Shown here in pieces: positions 16,584-25,881 of a stretch of DNA of 64,000 nucleotides. Made by a program: the position numbers and the translations under genes. How positions within the stretch are numbered: position 1 is the first letter of the stretch; the number at the start of each line of letters is the position of its first letter. The DNA is from Streptomyces clavifer. Lineage in GTDB: Bacteria > Actinomycetota > Actinomycetes > Streptomycetales > Streptomycetaceae. The stretch lies in assembly GCA_014651175.1 (NCBI GenBank), contig BMWJ01000006.1, forward strand, positions 434,001 through 498,000. Reading direction: 5' to 3'. The notes below the pieces were generated by a model that was given only the letters and a program-made list of their open reading frames with translations, was not told the DNA's origin and did not search any database.

Positions 16584-19500
16584 TCACACCGACATCGGTT
16601 CCAGCTCGCGCCAGAACCTGCGCTCGTCCCTCGCCACCCGGGTCAGCGGGTGATCGTCCCCGAGCTGTCGTGCCAGCTCGTCACCGGTCTCCGCCCGCAC
16701 CCGCAGCGCCTCGTCCTTGCGCCCCATCACGCCGAGCGTGACCGCTAGGTTGGAGGTCATGGCCAGGGTCTCCGGGTGGTGGGCCCCGAGCACCTCCCTG
16801 AGCTGCTCCGACACCCGCCGCTCGGTCTCCAGCACTATGTCGAGGTCGCCCCCTTCGGCCGTGGCGTTGGCGAGGTTCATCACGGTGAACAGGGTGTTCG
16901 GGTGATCCCTCCCGAACACCTCGCGCATCGACGCGACCACCTTCGTCAGCAGTCGCTCCGCCTCCCCCGGCACACCCGTCCCCGAGAGGTAGACGCCGAG
17001 GTTGTTCTGCGCGGCCAGGGTGTAGGGGTGCCGCTCCCCCGGCACCTTCATGTACTGGTCGACGACCTCCTGCGCGGTGTCCCGGGCCTCGGCCGCCTCC
17101 CCCGCGGCGAACAGGTCGGACGCCATGTTGAGGTCGCAGGCCAGTGATTCCGGGTTGGCCGAGGTGTACTTGGCCCGGTACCTGGCGCGCGTGGCCACCG
17201 TCAGCCTGCGCGCGTCCTCCAGCTGACCCGCCCGGCGCAGGGACACCGCGAGGCTCTTCGCCGCACTCAGGGTGGTGGGATAGGTACGGCCGAGGGTGGC
17301 CTTGAGGCTGTCGTACGTGCGGCTGAGCAAGCCTACGGAGTCCTCGTACCGCCCGACCTCGCGCAGGTCACGGGCCAGATTCAGTGCGGAGGACAGGCTG
17401 TGCGGATGCTCCTGGCCCAGCACCTCCGACCGCAGGTCATAGCAGTCCTGGTCGATTTCCCTGGCCCTGGCGTACTGGCCGACGCTCCTCAGGTTCAGGG
17501 CCAGGTTGTTGGCCGCCGCCAACGTGCGGGCGTGCCTCTCGTGGAAGATCTGGTTGAAGCCGTCATGCGCTTCCGTCGCCAGCTCGATCGCACGCTCGTA
17601 GTCGCCGAGCAGGCCCAGGTCAATGGCGAGACTGCTGGTGGTCATGTACGTGTGCGGGTGTTCCGGTCCCAGCACCTCACGCTGCAGTCGGAGAGTGAAC
17701 TCGTCGAGTTCCCTCGCCTCCACATACCGCCCACGGGTGCGCAGGATGTTGGAGAGATGGAAGCAGAGGTACAGGTACTGGATGTCCCGTTCCCCCAGCA
17801 TCTCCAGCCAGGTCTCGCGGAGTTCCTCCCCCAGGGTGCCGGCGGTCCTGACGTCTCCACGCTTCCACAGATAGCGCACCCGGTCGATCAGGAGCCTGCG
17901 GGTCTCATGGTCCCTGCAGTTGCGCGCGTCGGACGGGCCGAGGTGCGGCCAGATCGCCGCGAAGCGCGGCCAGGTCTCCGGATTGTCGATCGGCTCGGTG
18001 TCGTCGGGCCTGGCGCCCGCCAGGATGCGGTGGACGACATGCCGGGCCTCACGCCTTTCCTCGTCGCTCAGCTGGGCCCTGATCACCGCCTGCACCAGCC
18101 GGTGCACCTGGATCGAGTTGGAGACCTGGTCGACCTTGGCGAGGGCGAAGCGGCCGATCTCCCGGATGACCCGGCCCAGGACCAGCTTCTCCTGGAGCGA
18201 GGAGTCGTACGGCTTGAGCGCCTCGATCATCTCCTTGCTGTAGAGGAGATTCGCCGAGATCGGCTCCGGGGCGAAGAACGCGCAGAGCTGGAGCAGCCTC
18301 ACCGCCGCGGGCGAACGCTCCTTGAGGCGCTCGATGGAGATGTTCCAGGTGGCAGCGACGGGCTGCGGGTAGCCGGCCGGCTGGTTCAGGGCAAGGACCT
18401 GGGGAGCCTGACGGGCAAGCTGCTCCAGATAGGCGTCGATGGGGGTCGCGGTCTCCGCGATCCAGGCCGCGGCCTGCTCGACGGCGAGCGGGAGGTCGCC
18501 CACCGCTGTGGCCACCTGCGCGGCGTCCTCGGCGTTCAGCCCCGGGGCCCTTCGCTGCAGGTGCTCGATCGACTCCTCCCGGAGGAACACGTCGACGGGC
18601 AGCGCGTCGCCGTGCTGGGACCATGCCTGGTTCCTGGAGGTCACCAGGATGTGCCCCGAGCCCCCCTGGGGGAAGTAGCGCCTGAGGCGTTCGGGATCGT
18701 CGGCATTGTCGAAGACGAGCAGCCACCGGTCCGAAGGCACGCCGCGCCGCAGCAGGTCGACAGCCTCCTGGGAGGCCGCGGCCATGTCGTCGCCGCCCTG
18801 GGCGCCGAGCCGTACGGCCAGTTCGGCGAGCCCCGCGATCACGTCATCTGTCTGCTCGGACGATATCCACCAGACCAGGTCGTAGTCGGCCATGAAACGG
18901 TGCACGTACTCGAGGGCCACCTGCGTCTTGCCGACGCCTCCGAGTCCGTACAGGGTCTGCGGCTGCGGCAGCACGACAGCCATGCCCCCGCCGAGCTGAT
19001 CGCGCATCCGCTCAAGAACCAGGGAGCGGCCGGTGAAGCCCTGATTGCGGGGCGGTGCGTTCCAGATCCTCGGCACCGTACCGGGGAACCGCGGCCCGGG
19101 AGCCACTCCGTCGCCGAGCTGCACAGGCCTGTCCAGGGCACGCATCAGGGCGGTGGTCGCATGCACCTCGTCCAGCCGGAACAGATCGACCGGGTTGCGG
19201 TCGATGTAGGGCGCGGAGAGCCGGACATCACTGATCCGCAGCGGCAGCAGCTGGCGCCGGCCGCCACCGGGATCCTCGGAAACGGCCCGGTCCCACAGGT
19301 CGACGGCCCGCTGGGACTTGAGGTAGGCGCTGGACAGCAGCACCACCGTACGGGTCGCGGTCTCGACCGCGGGGTACACAGCGTCCGAGAGTGCGGGATC
19401 GGCGGACACGTCACGCGGGACGACCCGGAATCCGGCCCGGGTGAGAACCGACTCGATCCAGTCGGCCCACATACGGTTCTCCGCCACGTAGCTGAGGAAG

Positions 19501-20519
19501 AGATCGGCGGGCAGGGCCGGCCGGCGCCGGGTGAAGGCGTCCCTGATCCTCAGCCGGATCTCTTCGCCCACCGGGGGCATCGAGGTGATCTCCTGTTCGG
19601 TGACGACCGCGGTGAGGCGCTCGAATGCCGACAGGAGCGAGTTGCTGAGGCCTGCCTCGTCACCGAAGGTGGCGAGGGTCTCCTCGTACGCGTAGTAGGG
19701 ACGGTACGGGATCTCCACCGCACCCCAGTAGGCGGTGAGTTCGTCCCCGGACAGGTCGCGGGGCAGCCGGTCGAACTTCAGCCGGGCCAGGGCCCGGCCC
19801 GCGTCGGCCTTCTCCTTCTCGCCCTCGTCGATGCGCATCGGGACGGGGAAGATGGAGATGGGCCGGCCGGTGTAGCGCTCGGCGATCTGCCGGGCGACGG
19901 AGGCCGCGCCGTCGATGGACTGGTCGCTCAGGGTGAAGCAGTCCACGAGCACGTCCGGGAGATGGACGGTGCAGATGTCGGCGATGTCGCTGAGGCCGGT
20001 ACGGCTGTCGATGAGGACGTAGTCGTAGTTGGCCTTCATGTCGTCGCGCAGGGCGTCGAAGAAGTGCCCACCCCCCAGCCGGTCGTAGAAGTTGTCCCAG
20101 TCGAAGGTGGAGACCGTCGCGGAGTACTCGCGGTTCTGCCGCCCGGCCGAGACGAAGTCGAGCGTTCCGCCCCGCGGGAACTGCCATCCGAGCGCCTCGG
20201 GATTGAGCGAGACCGCATGCGGCTGGATGCGCGCGTAGTCGCGGTGCCAGTCGTCGGAGCGCTGGGCGGGGTTGGTCGCGGCCCAGGCGTATTCGGTGAT
20301 CAGGTCGATCACCCCGGTGGTGGCGCCGAGCGTCGACGGATCGAGGAAGGGATGGAAGAACCGGTGGAGCCCAGGAGCCTCCAGGTCCCAGTCGACGGCC
20401 AGTACCCGCTTACCGTTGGCGGCGAGGATCCAGGCGGTGTTCGCCAGGGCCATGGTGCGCCCCGTGCCGCCCTTGTACGAGTAGAAAGTGACGATGCGCC
20501 CGTCACGGCCGGCTGTCAT
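16584..20519 (-). CDS. fxsT: FxsT: FxS-system ParA-like/TIR-like/NB-ARC/TPR protein
   Basis: 1311-aa STAND-type protein. Residues 1-320 form a ParA/MinD-like ATPase with a deviant P-loop KGGTGRT (16-22; Arg where Lys is usual). Residues 337-500 look TIR-like (DLFLSY at 339-344), but the helix that normally carries the catalytic Glu before Trp reads DLWDRA, so NADase activity is doubtful. An NB-ARC ATPase follows with GLGGVGKT at 525-532, a Walker B LLVFDNADD and a winged-helix segment. About residues 880-1290 are TPR repeats with the recurrent E-x-P-x-T-L pattern. In FxS cyclophane loci such a protein accompanies the maturase; its job is unknown, plausibly sensing or execution. The ATG overlaps the fxsC stop by 4 nt. 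Confidence 0.88.
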   Translation of the reverse strand: MTAGRDGRIVTFYSYKGGTGRTMALANTAWILAANGKRVLAVDWDLEAPGLHRFFHPFLDPSTLGATTGVIDLITEYAWAATNPAQRSDDWHRDYARIQPHAVSLNPEALGWQFPRGGTLDFVSAGRQNREYSATVSTFDWDNFYDRLGGGHFFDALRDDMKANYDYVLIDSRTGLSDIADICTVHLPDVLVDCFTLSDQSIDGAASVARQIAERYTGRPISIFPVPMRIDEGEKEKADAGRALARLKFDRLPRDLSGDELTAYWGAVEIPYRPYYAYEETLATFGDEAGLSNSLLSAFERLTAVVTEQEITSMPPVGEEIRLRIRDAFTRRRPALPADLFLSYVAENRMWADWIESVLTRAGFRVVPRDVSADPALSDAVYPAVETATRTVVLLSSAYLKSQRAVDLWDRAVSEDPGGGRRQLLPLRISDVRLSAPYIDRNPVDLFRLDEVHATTALMRALDRPVQLGDGVAPGPRFPGTVPRIWNAPPRNQGFTGRSLVLERMRDQLGGGMAVVLPQPQTLYGLGGVGKTQVALEYVHRFMADYDLVWWISSEQTDDVIAGLAELAVRLGAQGGDDMAAASQEAVDLLRRGVPSDRWLLVFDNADDPERLRRYFPQGGSGHILVTSRNQAWSQHGDALPVDVFLREESIEHLQRRAPGLNAEDAAQVATAVGDLPLAVEQAAAWIAETATPIDAYLEQLARQAPQVLALNQPAGYPQPVAATWNISIERLKERSPAAVRLLQLCAFFAPEPISANLLYSKEMIEALKPYDSSLQEKLVLGRVIREIGRFALAKVDQVSNSIQVHRLVQAVIRAQLSDEERREARHVVHRILAGARPDDTEPIDNPETWPRFAAIWPHLGPSDARNCRDHETRRLLIDRVRYLWKRGDVRTAGTLGEELRETWLEMLGERDIQYLYLCFHLSNILRTRGRYVEARELDEFTLRLQREVLGPEHPHTYMTTSSLAIDLGLLGDYERAIELATEAHDGFNQIFHERHARTLAAANNLALNLRSVGQYARAREIDQDCYDLRSEVLGQEHPHSLSSALNLARDLREVGRYEDSVGLLSRTYDSLKATLGRTYPTTLSAAKSLAVSLRRAGQLEDARRLTVATRARYRAKYTSANPESLACDLNMASDLFAAGEAAEARDTAQEVVDQYMKVPGERHPYTLAAQNNLGVYLSGTGVPGEAERLLTKVVASMREVFGRDHPNTLFTVMNLANATAEGGDLDIVLETERRVSEQLREVLGAHHPETLAMTSNLAVTLGVMGRKDEALRVRAETGDELARQLGDDHPLTRVARDERRFWRELEPMSV

Positions 20520-21829
20520 ACGTCCTCCGCATCCGTCGCAAGGTCGTGCATGTCGGGTATGAACTGCGTGCTGCCCATGGGGCCCATCAGTCGCGTCCGT
20601 TCACCGTGCCGCCCGCCCGCCGGCGGATAGACCGTCGCATGCCTCAGATACTGCTGGGCGGCCACCTCGACGACTTGGGGCAGGACCTGTCCGAACGCCT
20701 CCATCGTGGGTACCCCCTTGGCCGCGACGCGGCAGAAGGCCCGTCCCTGCCGCATCTTGGTCGGCATCGTCTGCTCGAGCTTCTCGGTCAGTTCGGCCTC
20801 GGCCGCTCTGCTCTGATGGTCGTCGCGGCACCAGGGCACGACCATGGTCACCCAGGGCCTGTTCTCCGCGTCGAAGGCGGCGAGCCTGCGCCTGCGGTCC
20901 TCGTCCTGCAGGGCCCAGCGGTCGACGAGGAGTATTTCCGGCGTGCTGGGCGCCTGCTTGCCCTCCTGTTGCCCGGACTCCTCGTCGAACGAGGTGATGA
21001 CGGCCTGGTAGTTGAGTGATCGGACCAGTTCCTCGGCGACGTAGGCCAGCGGTCTGGCGGCAGCCGGGTGGTAGGGATTCCAGTCCTGCGGATGGTCGCC
21101 GTAGTAGTCGGCGATACGCCCCTCGGGCAGGTCGTGGCGGGTGGGGGCGGCGACGGTGATCTGCATCGGCCGAGGGGCCCCCACCCCGCTGCTCGGTGAT
21201 CCGAAGGCGCTGGGGGCGAGGCGGTAGTCGACGGGCCTTCCGGTGTCGATCTGCACCGTGTCGGCGACACTGACGATGCGCTTGGCGAGCTCGTAGACGG
21301 CCCGTTCGTATTCCTGGGCGAACAGCCGGAGCTTGATCAGCCCGTAGAGCCCGTCGCTGACGTAGCGTTCCCCGAAGTCACGATGGTTGAACTGCAACCG
21401 CTCGGCCGATCCGGGGAGTTGGTTGGGCGGCACCGGTACCCAGAGCGCCGGAACGATCGCTTCGGCCGACTGGTTCGAACGGGCCCGGTGATGAATGGCG
21501 CGCTGCTCGAACGCGTGCCACTCCTTGCCGCACATCTCGCTGGCGAAATAGCGCGGCGAGAACAGCGGCACGAAGACCCGGCAGGTGGCGAGCACACTGC
21601 CCAGCCTCTCCGACCATCCCTCACCGGAGCGTATCTCCCGGTCCATGAACCCGGCGGAAGCGCCCGCGGGCAGGTCGGTCATGGCCATCACATGGCCGCA
21701 GAGATCTTGGAAAAGCCGTTCGACCCACATATCGGGGTCCGCTCCACCGCCGTACCCCGGTGTATGCGCGTAACTCAGAAAGAAGTACGGCCGATGGTCC
21801 GCCGCTCGCTGCTGCGTTGATGCGTGCAC
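20516..21829 (-). CDS. fxsC: FxsC: TIR-domain protein of the FxS RiPP system
   Basis: 437 aa from the GTG at 21829; an in-frame ATG at 21859 would add ten residues but has no ribosome site. The N-terminal TIR domain (residues 14-150) has YFFLSYAHTPG and the helix motif SPRYFASEMCGKEW, in which Glu103 sits at the position of the catalytic Glu of TIR NADases. The C-terminal half (about 210-437) is the FxsC-specific region with a conserved-looking YYGDHPQDWNPY segment and a second alpha/beta unit. It is third in the fxs operon, coupled to fxsT by an ATGA overlap. NAD cleavage is possible from the retained Glu but unproven; a scaffold role is the alternative. Confidence 0.88.
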   Translation of the reverse strand: MHASTQQRAADHRPYFFLSYAHTPGYGGGADPDMWVERLFQDLCGHVMAMTDLPAGASAGFMDREIRSGEGWSERLGSVLATCRVFVPLFSPRYFASEMCGKEWHAFEQRAIHHRARSNQSAEAIVPALWVPVPPNQLPGSAERLQFNHRDFGERYVSDGLYGLIKLRLFAQEYERAVYELAKRIVSVADTVQIDTGRPVDYRLAPSAFGSPSSGVGAPRPMQITVAAPTRHDLPEGRIADYYGDHPQDWNPYHPAAARPLAYVAEELVRSLNYQAVITSFDEESGQQEGKQAPSTPEILLVDRWALQDEDRRRRLAAFDAENRPWVTMVVPWCRDDHQSRAAEAELTEKLEQTMPTKMRQGRAFCRVAAKGVPTMEAFGQVLPQVVEVAAQQYLRHATVYPPAGGRHGERTRLMGPMGSTQFIPDMHDLATDAEDV

Positions 21830-22007
21830 ACGACCCCCGTCCTGTGTGAGCACCCGCATCCCAGGACTATGGAGGGGGTGCGAGCGAATTCATCATTCCG
21901 GAGCGGACCTTGCTCCACCCCCATGGTGTTCGGTCAATCAACGCCACTTTTCAGTCATCCATACCCAGGATTCACCCCGTACGTTCCGGGCCGTAACAAT
22001 CTTGAGG

Positions 22008-24236
22008 CTATTCGGCCCACTTGTCCTGTGTTTGCTTCACCTCCTCCCTGAGTACGGCGATGAATCGCTTTCCCCCGACGGTGGGCTCGGGTGCAGATCC
22101 CATCATGTCGAGCGCTTCGTCGATACCGTCCATGAAGCAGGGATCAAGAGCGGAGAACGCCACCCGTTCATAGGTTTCGGCCAACAGCCGCGAAAACGGG
22201 ACTGATCCGTCCCGCCAGAGCGGGCGATAGTCCCAGGTGCCGTCCGAGGCATAAAGGTCCGTGACATCGAGCAGCGCCCGCAAGGTGGTACGCCGGAAGC
22301 CGCCCAGAAGTTCGAGTGCCAGCTGTTTCGCATCGTCCGTCGACGTCAGCCCGAGGGCCCCCTGTCCGTGCGGCCGTCCGACGTGTTGTCCGGCGGCGAG
22401 CGGGGTCAGCGTCGTCAGGCTGTGGGCAGCAGCCGCGGCGTGGGACGGCGCCTCCCTCTCCAGGAGCTCCCACGCCTCGGCGAGACCGGCTTCCCATTCA
22501 TCGGCCTCGACCGGCCCCAGCCGGGACGCGGCCGGAGCGCCGAAGCAGTCCCGGTACAGATCAAGGTCGTCGAGGGCGAAGCGGGGCACGGCGTCGTGGC
22601 CGAGGTGACGCACCGGGGTCCACGCAGGGTCGTCCGCCCCGTGCGGGATCCGCCATTCGCCACCGCTGTCGTCGCGCCGGGCGACGAACCCGTCCCCGAC
22701 CGGTGTCACTCGGAGCGTGCCGCACTCACCCTCCCCGCCGACCCTGAGCTCGCCGAGCGTGGGCAGATGGAGCCGCCCGGCCCGGTATCCGGCCGGCACT
22801 GTCAGCCCGAGGCCCGAGCGCACCGTGGCTGCAGCAAGATAGTCAGGAAGGCGCAGTGCCTCTTCCACTGCCTCCGGCCGTCCCGCGCGCAGCCCTCCCA
22901 GTACCTCCAGGAGCCAGGTCCGCGTGTACGGGTGCGCCAGCACGTGGTCGAGACCGGCTGCGCCCTCCTCCGACGACTCGAGCTCGCCCGCCAGCTCCCA
23001 GGCCTCCTCCCACCGCACGCCGCCGCGGCCGTCCAGGTCCGCATGGAGGCCTGCGAGCAGGGTGCGGGTCAGGTCCTGCTGCGCTTCGACGAGTTCGGCG
23101 TGGTCCGTCACCGCCGGATGCACCGCGACGCGTGCCTCGATGCCGCGCACCAGCGCCTCCAGGTCGCGGCAGTACACGGACGGATTGTCGAAGTCGTTGG
23201 CCGCGCGGTACCGGTGCGTGTACAGCCCTCCACCGCACGAACGTACGACGGGGCAACGGCGGCAGGTCTCGCTGACGCCGGCCAGACCGAGCTGTCGCGC
23301 ACGGACCCCGGGATGCGCGGCGACATCGTCGAACGAGTGGGAGAAGACATCGAATCCCGTGGCCGCCGCGCCCTCGTAGGCGCTCTTGAGCGAGTCGACC
23401 TGCTCGAGTTGGCCGTCCGTCTCGATCACCACGAGATCGGTGGGGGCGAGCCCCAGCGACTCGGTGAGGCTTGGTCCTCCGCTCAGGGTGGACAGCACCG
23501 ACGAGAAGAGGCGCACGGGCACCGGGCTGCCCCGGTGCTGCCAGCGGTCGTAGACCTTGAGCAGCCAGTCGGCGTACGCCGTTTCGGACCCGTCCGGCCG
23601 GGGTGGCGGCTCGTCCCAGGTGGCGTGCGGGAGGAGGAAGTCGATGAGCGGCGGTTCGAGCTCGACCAGGGCGTCCAGGACCGCGTGCGGATCGTTCTCG
23701 ATGTCGATCGTGCACAACAGTCCGAGATCGAGATGGCGGTAGCGCTCCTGCCGGAGCAGCTCGACCGCCTTGAGGACGCGGGGGTGACTGGTGCGTCCGT
23801 CGGCGAAGCGGCGATGCCGGTCGTTCGCCGTGCGGTCACCGTCGAGCGAGATGCCCACCCTGACGCCGAACTCGTCGAAGAGATCGAGATACCGGGGGCT
23901 GAGCTGGACACCGTTGGTGTGGATCCTGAGGTCCAGCTCAGCGATACCGTTCAAGGCCGCTGTGAGCTCCTCGCAGACACGGCGCAGGCGTGCTGGGCCG
24001 GCCAGGAGCGGCTCGCCTCCGTGCAGGATCACTGACATCGAATCGAGCGCATGCGCGGAAGCATGCTCGGCCAATCGTCGAGCTGCCCATGAAATTGCTT
24101 CGTCAGAGATTGTCTTGGGGCGGGTACGCCAGCTCTGATCTGCATGTTCATAGATATAACAATGGTCGCACGCGAGATCACAACGACTGTGCACCTTGAG
24201 AACGATCTCGCGGAAGGGGACCAGGGGTCCTGTCAT
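22008..24236 (-). CDS. fxsB: FxsB: cyclophane-forming radical SAM/SPASM peptide maturase
   Basis: 742-aa radical SAM enzyme. The [4Fe-4S] motif CDLACDHC (Cys19, Cys23, Cys26) is followed by HGGEPLL and a SPASM domain (CRRC...SC near residues 322-332 and a later Cys in SVYC). FxsB enzymes link the Phe ring to the beta carbon of the residue two positions on, giving a three-residue cyclophane. The C-terminal third (about 370-742) resembles the HExxH-type modification domain (ALLDVTDLY), but the HExxH position reads GGFRR (645-649), so metal binding looks lost. The ATG at 24236 lies directly after GGGGGA, 30 nt downstream of fxsA. Confidence 0.93.
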   Translation of the reverse strand: MTGPLVPFREIVLKVHSRCDLACDHCYIYEHADQSWRTRPKTISDEAISWAARRLAEHASAHALDSMSVILHGGEPLLAGPARLRRVCEELTAALNGIAELDLRIHTNGVQLSPRYLDLFDEFGVRVGISLDGDRTANDRHRRFADGRTSHPRVLKAVELLRQERYRHLDLGLLCTIDIENDPHAVLDALVELEPPLIDFLLPHATWDEPPPRPDGSETAYADWLLKVYDRWQHRGSPVPVRLFSSVLSTLSGGPSLTESLGLAPTDLVVIETDGQLEQVDSLKSAYEGAAATGFDVFSHSFDDVAAHPGVRARQLGLAGVSETCRRCPVVRSCGGGLYTHRYRAANDFDNPSVYCRDLEALVRGIEARVAVHPAVTDHAELVEAQQDLTRTLLAGLHADLDGRGGVRWEEAWELAGELESSEEGAAGLDHVLAHPYTRTWLLEVLGGLRAGRPEAVEEALRLPDYLAAATVRSGLGLTVPAGYRAGRLHLPTLGELRVGGEGECGTLRVTPVGDGFVARRDDSGGEWRIPHGADDPAWTPVRHLGHDAVPRFALDDLDLYRDCFGAPAASRLGPVEADEWEAGLAEAWELLEREAPSHAAAAAHSLTTLTPLAAGQHVGRPHGQGALGLTSTDDAKQLALELLGGFRRTTLRALLDVTDLYASDGTWDYRPLWRDGSVPFSRLLAETYERVAFSALDPCFMDGIDEALDMMGSAPEPTVGGKRFIAVLREEVKQTQDKWAE

Positions 24237-24266
24237 TCCCCCAGTCTAGCCACGCCGAAGCCCTTC

Positions 24267-24434
24267 TCAGAGAGCCGAACTGAAGGTCGAAGTCTGCGTC
24301 GGGCGACCGGTCGAGGTGCCGAATACCCGGCCGAGCTTCCTGGAAGCGTCGGCGCTGCGGGCGTCGATCTCGGTGAGTGGCACACGACTCTTCTTCGCAA
24401 TGGCGAAGGAGGGGGAGGTTTCGTAGGTCTTCAC
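24267..24434 (-). CDS. fxsA: FxsA: FxSxx-COOH cyclophane RiPP precursor peptide
   Basis: Small gene of 55 codons plus stop. I chose the GTG at 24434 because it lies 5-6 nt after AAGGA; the frame stays open to a GTG at 24464 (65 aa) without a ribosome site. The leader contains SRVPLTEIDA, typical of this precursor family, and the peptide ends TSTFSSAL-COOH, an exact FxSxx C-terminus (Phe51-Ser52-Ser53-Ala54-Leu55). FxsB next door is expected to crosslink Phe51 and Ser53. Whether the core is cleaved, exported or kept at the end of the full protein is unknown. It starts the operon fxsA-B-C-T. Confidence 0.9.
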   Translation of the reverse strand: MKTYETSPSFAIAKKSRVPLTEIDARSADASRKLGRVFGTSTGRPTQTSTFSSAL

Positions 24435-24868
24435 GGCCGTCCTTGGTGGATTGTTTCCGGACACTGGATCACTACCGGCACCTGCACATTCACAGTGTCC
24501 GGCGGCATGACTTTACTCCCATCCCAGCCACCCGCACACTTCGGCGTGGCACGAAATCTCATGTTTACGGCGCATTGCGACACCGGAAATTCTGACGGAG
24601 ACTGACCCACCCGGGTGACAAAGGAATGCACAGGCCAAAGGCTCATGAGCGGCCCGCCGCCGGGGGCTGCTCCACTTCCTCCCCGGCCGTGCGCCCTGGA
24701 CACGCGGACCGTCCCCGCACAGCGGCGGGTCCTCCGCAGGCCGTGTGCCACCCGGACGGCCGGGGCGGCAACTCCAGGACACCTTCCGCGACGCCCGTAG
24801 GCCCTCGGTGGCCGAGGGCCCAGCCGCCCGGTCACGCTGCGCCTCCCCGGTCGCGGCCGGAGGGAAGG
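24435..24868. other. Region upstream of fxsA, AT-rich by local standards
   Basis: 434 nt holding the fxs promoter and, at its right end, the terminator of the next gene. Positions about 24440-24610 are visibly richer in A/T than the flanks. A TAAAGT (minus strand, 24515-24510) could be a -10, but no convincing -35 pairs with it. No small gene beyond fxsA is recognised. Confidence 0.45.
24800..24820 (-). terminator. Terminator hairpin downstream of the 236-aa membrane protein
   Basis: Perfect 9-bp inverted repeat with a TGG loop (arms 24800-24808 and 24812-24820), 49 nt past the stop at 24869. It separates that gene from the fxs operon. Confidence 0.55.
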
Positions 24869-25579
24869 TCAGTCGAGCGGTGCCTGGGTGACGGCCCGCG
24901 CGCCCTTCATGCAGTCCCCGATGCGTTCATGACTGTCACCCACGACGTCGGTCACCCGTACGCGCACGTACAACGAGTCGACGTCCTCGACGAACCGCTT
25001 CGAGAACGCACCCACCAGCACCGTCTCGTAGCTTCCGGTGCCCACCAGCGGGAACCCCTGCCCGAACTTGACGAGCTGGAAGTCCTCGGCCACCACGAGC
25101 CCGGCTGCGGTCAGTCCGGTCACGGCTTCGTCGATATCGACCCACCCCGCGTCCACGGATTCGCCGCTCCCCCTCAGGACCACCCGGCATTCCCAGGACT
25201 CGATCGCCGCGATGTGCTGCCCTCCATTGAGTATGCCCACCCGCCACGCCTGCACGTCGCCCCTGAGGTCCCCCCTCGCCCACGCTGCCCGCCAGCCCAG
25301 GTAGGGCCGCACCGTGCGGGCGTACTGCGCCCTGGCCAGGACAGCGCCTGCCGCAACGGCCAGCAGGCTTCCCAACGCCTCCATGTCGACCAGCTGCAGG
25401 CGCCACGGCCACTCCGTCCGTGCGTCGCCCGTCATGTTGGCGCGAATCGACTCCCAGAACAGGATGAGCAGCAGGATCCCCAGCAGTACCAAAGGGGTGG
25501 TGAACAGCAACGGGCTCCGGCGGACCCTGCGCTGGGTGTCTGACAGCGGCACACCACCGTCCTGACCTGCGTCGCTCAC
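24869..25579 (-). CDS. Hypothetical membrane protein with two N-terminal helices
   Basis: 236 aa from the GTG at 25579, placed after GGGGAGAGCTC. Two hydrophobic segments (about residues 22-41, LLFTTPLVLLGILLLILFW, and 62-80, ALGSLLAVAAGAVLA) are followed by a soluble domain of about 150 residues rich in beta-type sequence (AWRVGILNGGQHIAAIESWECRV). I do not recognise the family. It resembles stand-alone membrane-anchored binding domains seen next to conflict genes. It diverges from the SLATT-type gene and is upstream of fxsA on the same strand but cut off by a terminator. Confidence 0.7.
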   Translation of the reverse strand: MSDAGQDGGVPLSDTQRRVRRSPLLFTTPLVLLGILLLILFWESIRANMTGDARTEWPWRLQLVDMEALGSLLAVAAGAVLARAQYARTVRPYLGWRAAWARGDLRGDVQAWRVGILNGGQHIAAIESWECRVVLRGSGESVDAGWVDIDEAVTGLTAAGLVVAEDFQLVKFGQGFPLVGTGSYETVLVGAFSKRFVEDVDSLYVRVRVTDVVGDSHERIGDCMKGARAVTQAPLD

Positions 25580-25881
25580 GAGCTCTCCCCCCGTCGAAGG
25601 CGAGCCCCCACCCGGCGATCCTGAGGCAACCCGCCTGTGAACGATGTCAGTTGTCAGACCTTCCCACAGCACAACGGATCACACGAGGGCGTCTCAGCCC
25701 GCCGGTCGAGCACGCCGCCGGCCGGAGACGCCATTGCGGTCTCCGGGGCGCGACCCTACTCTCGTGGCCCCGGCAGGCCTTCGCGCACTCTCTCCCGAGC
25801 CGGGAGACAGCACGCGCGAGCCCGCGACGACCAGGCCGGCTGCGCGACGAAAGGCTTTCCCACAACTGCAGACGGGGTGAC
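25580..25881. other. Divergent intergenic region
   Basis: 302 nt between two divergent membrane-protein genes. No repeat, hairpin or clear promoter was recognised. Confidence 0.4.

Noticed and set aside
17400-20630. Plus-strand ORF of 1076 codons opposite fxsT
   Set aside because: High-GC antisense shadow; fxsT has clear P-loops, TIR and TPR in the other strand.
24144-24605. Plus-strand ORF of 153 codons opposite fxsA
   Set aside because: Antisense to the FxSxx precursor and without domain or ribosome site.
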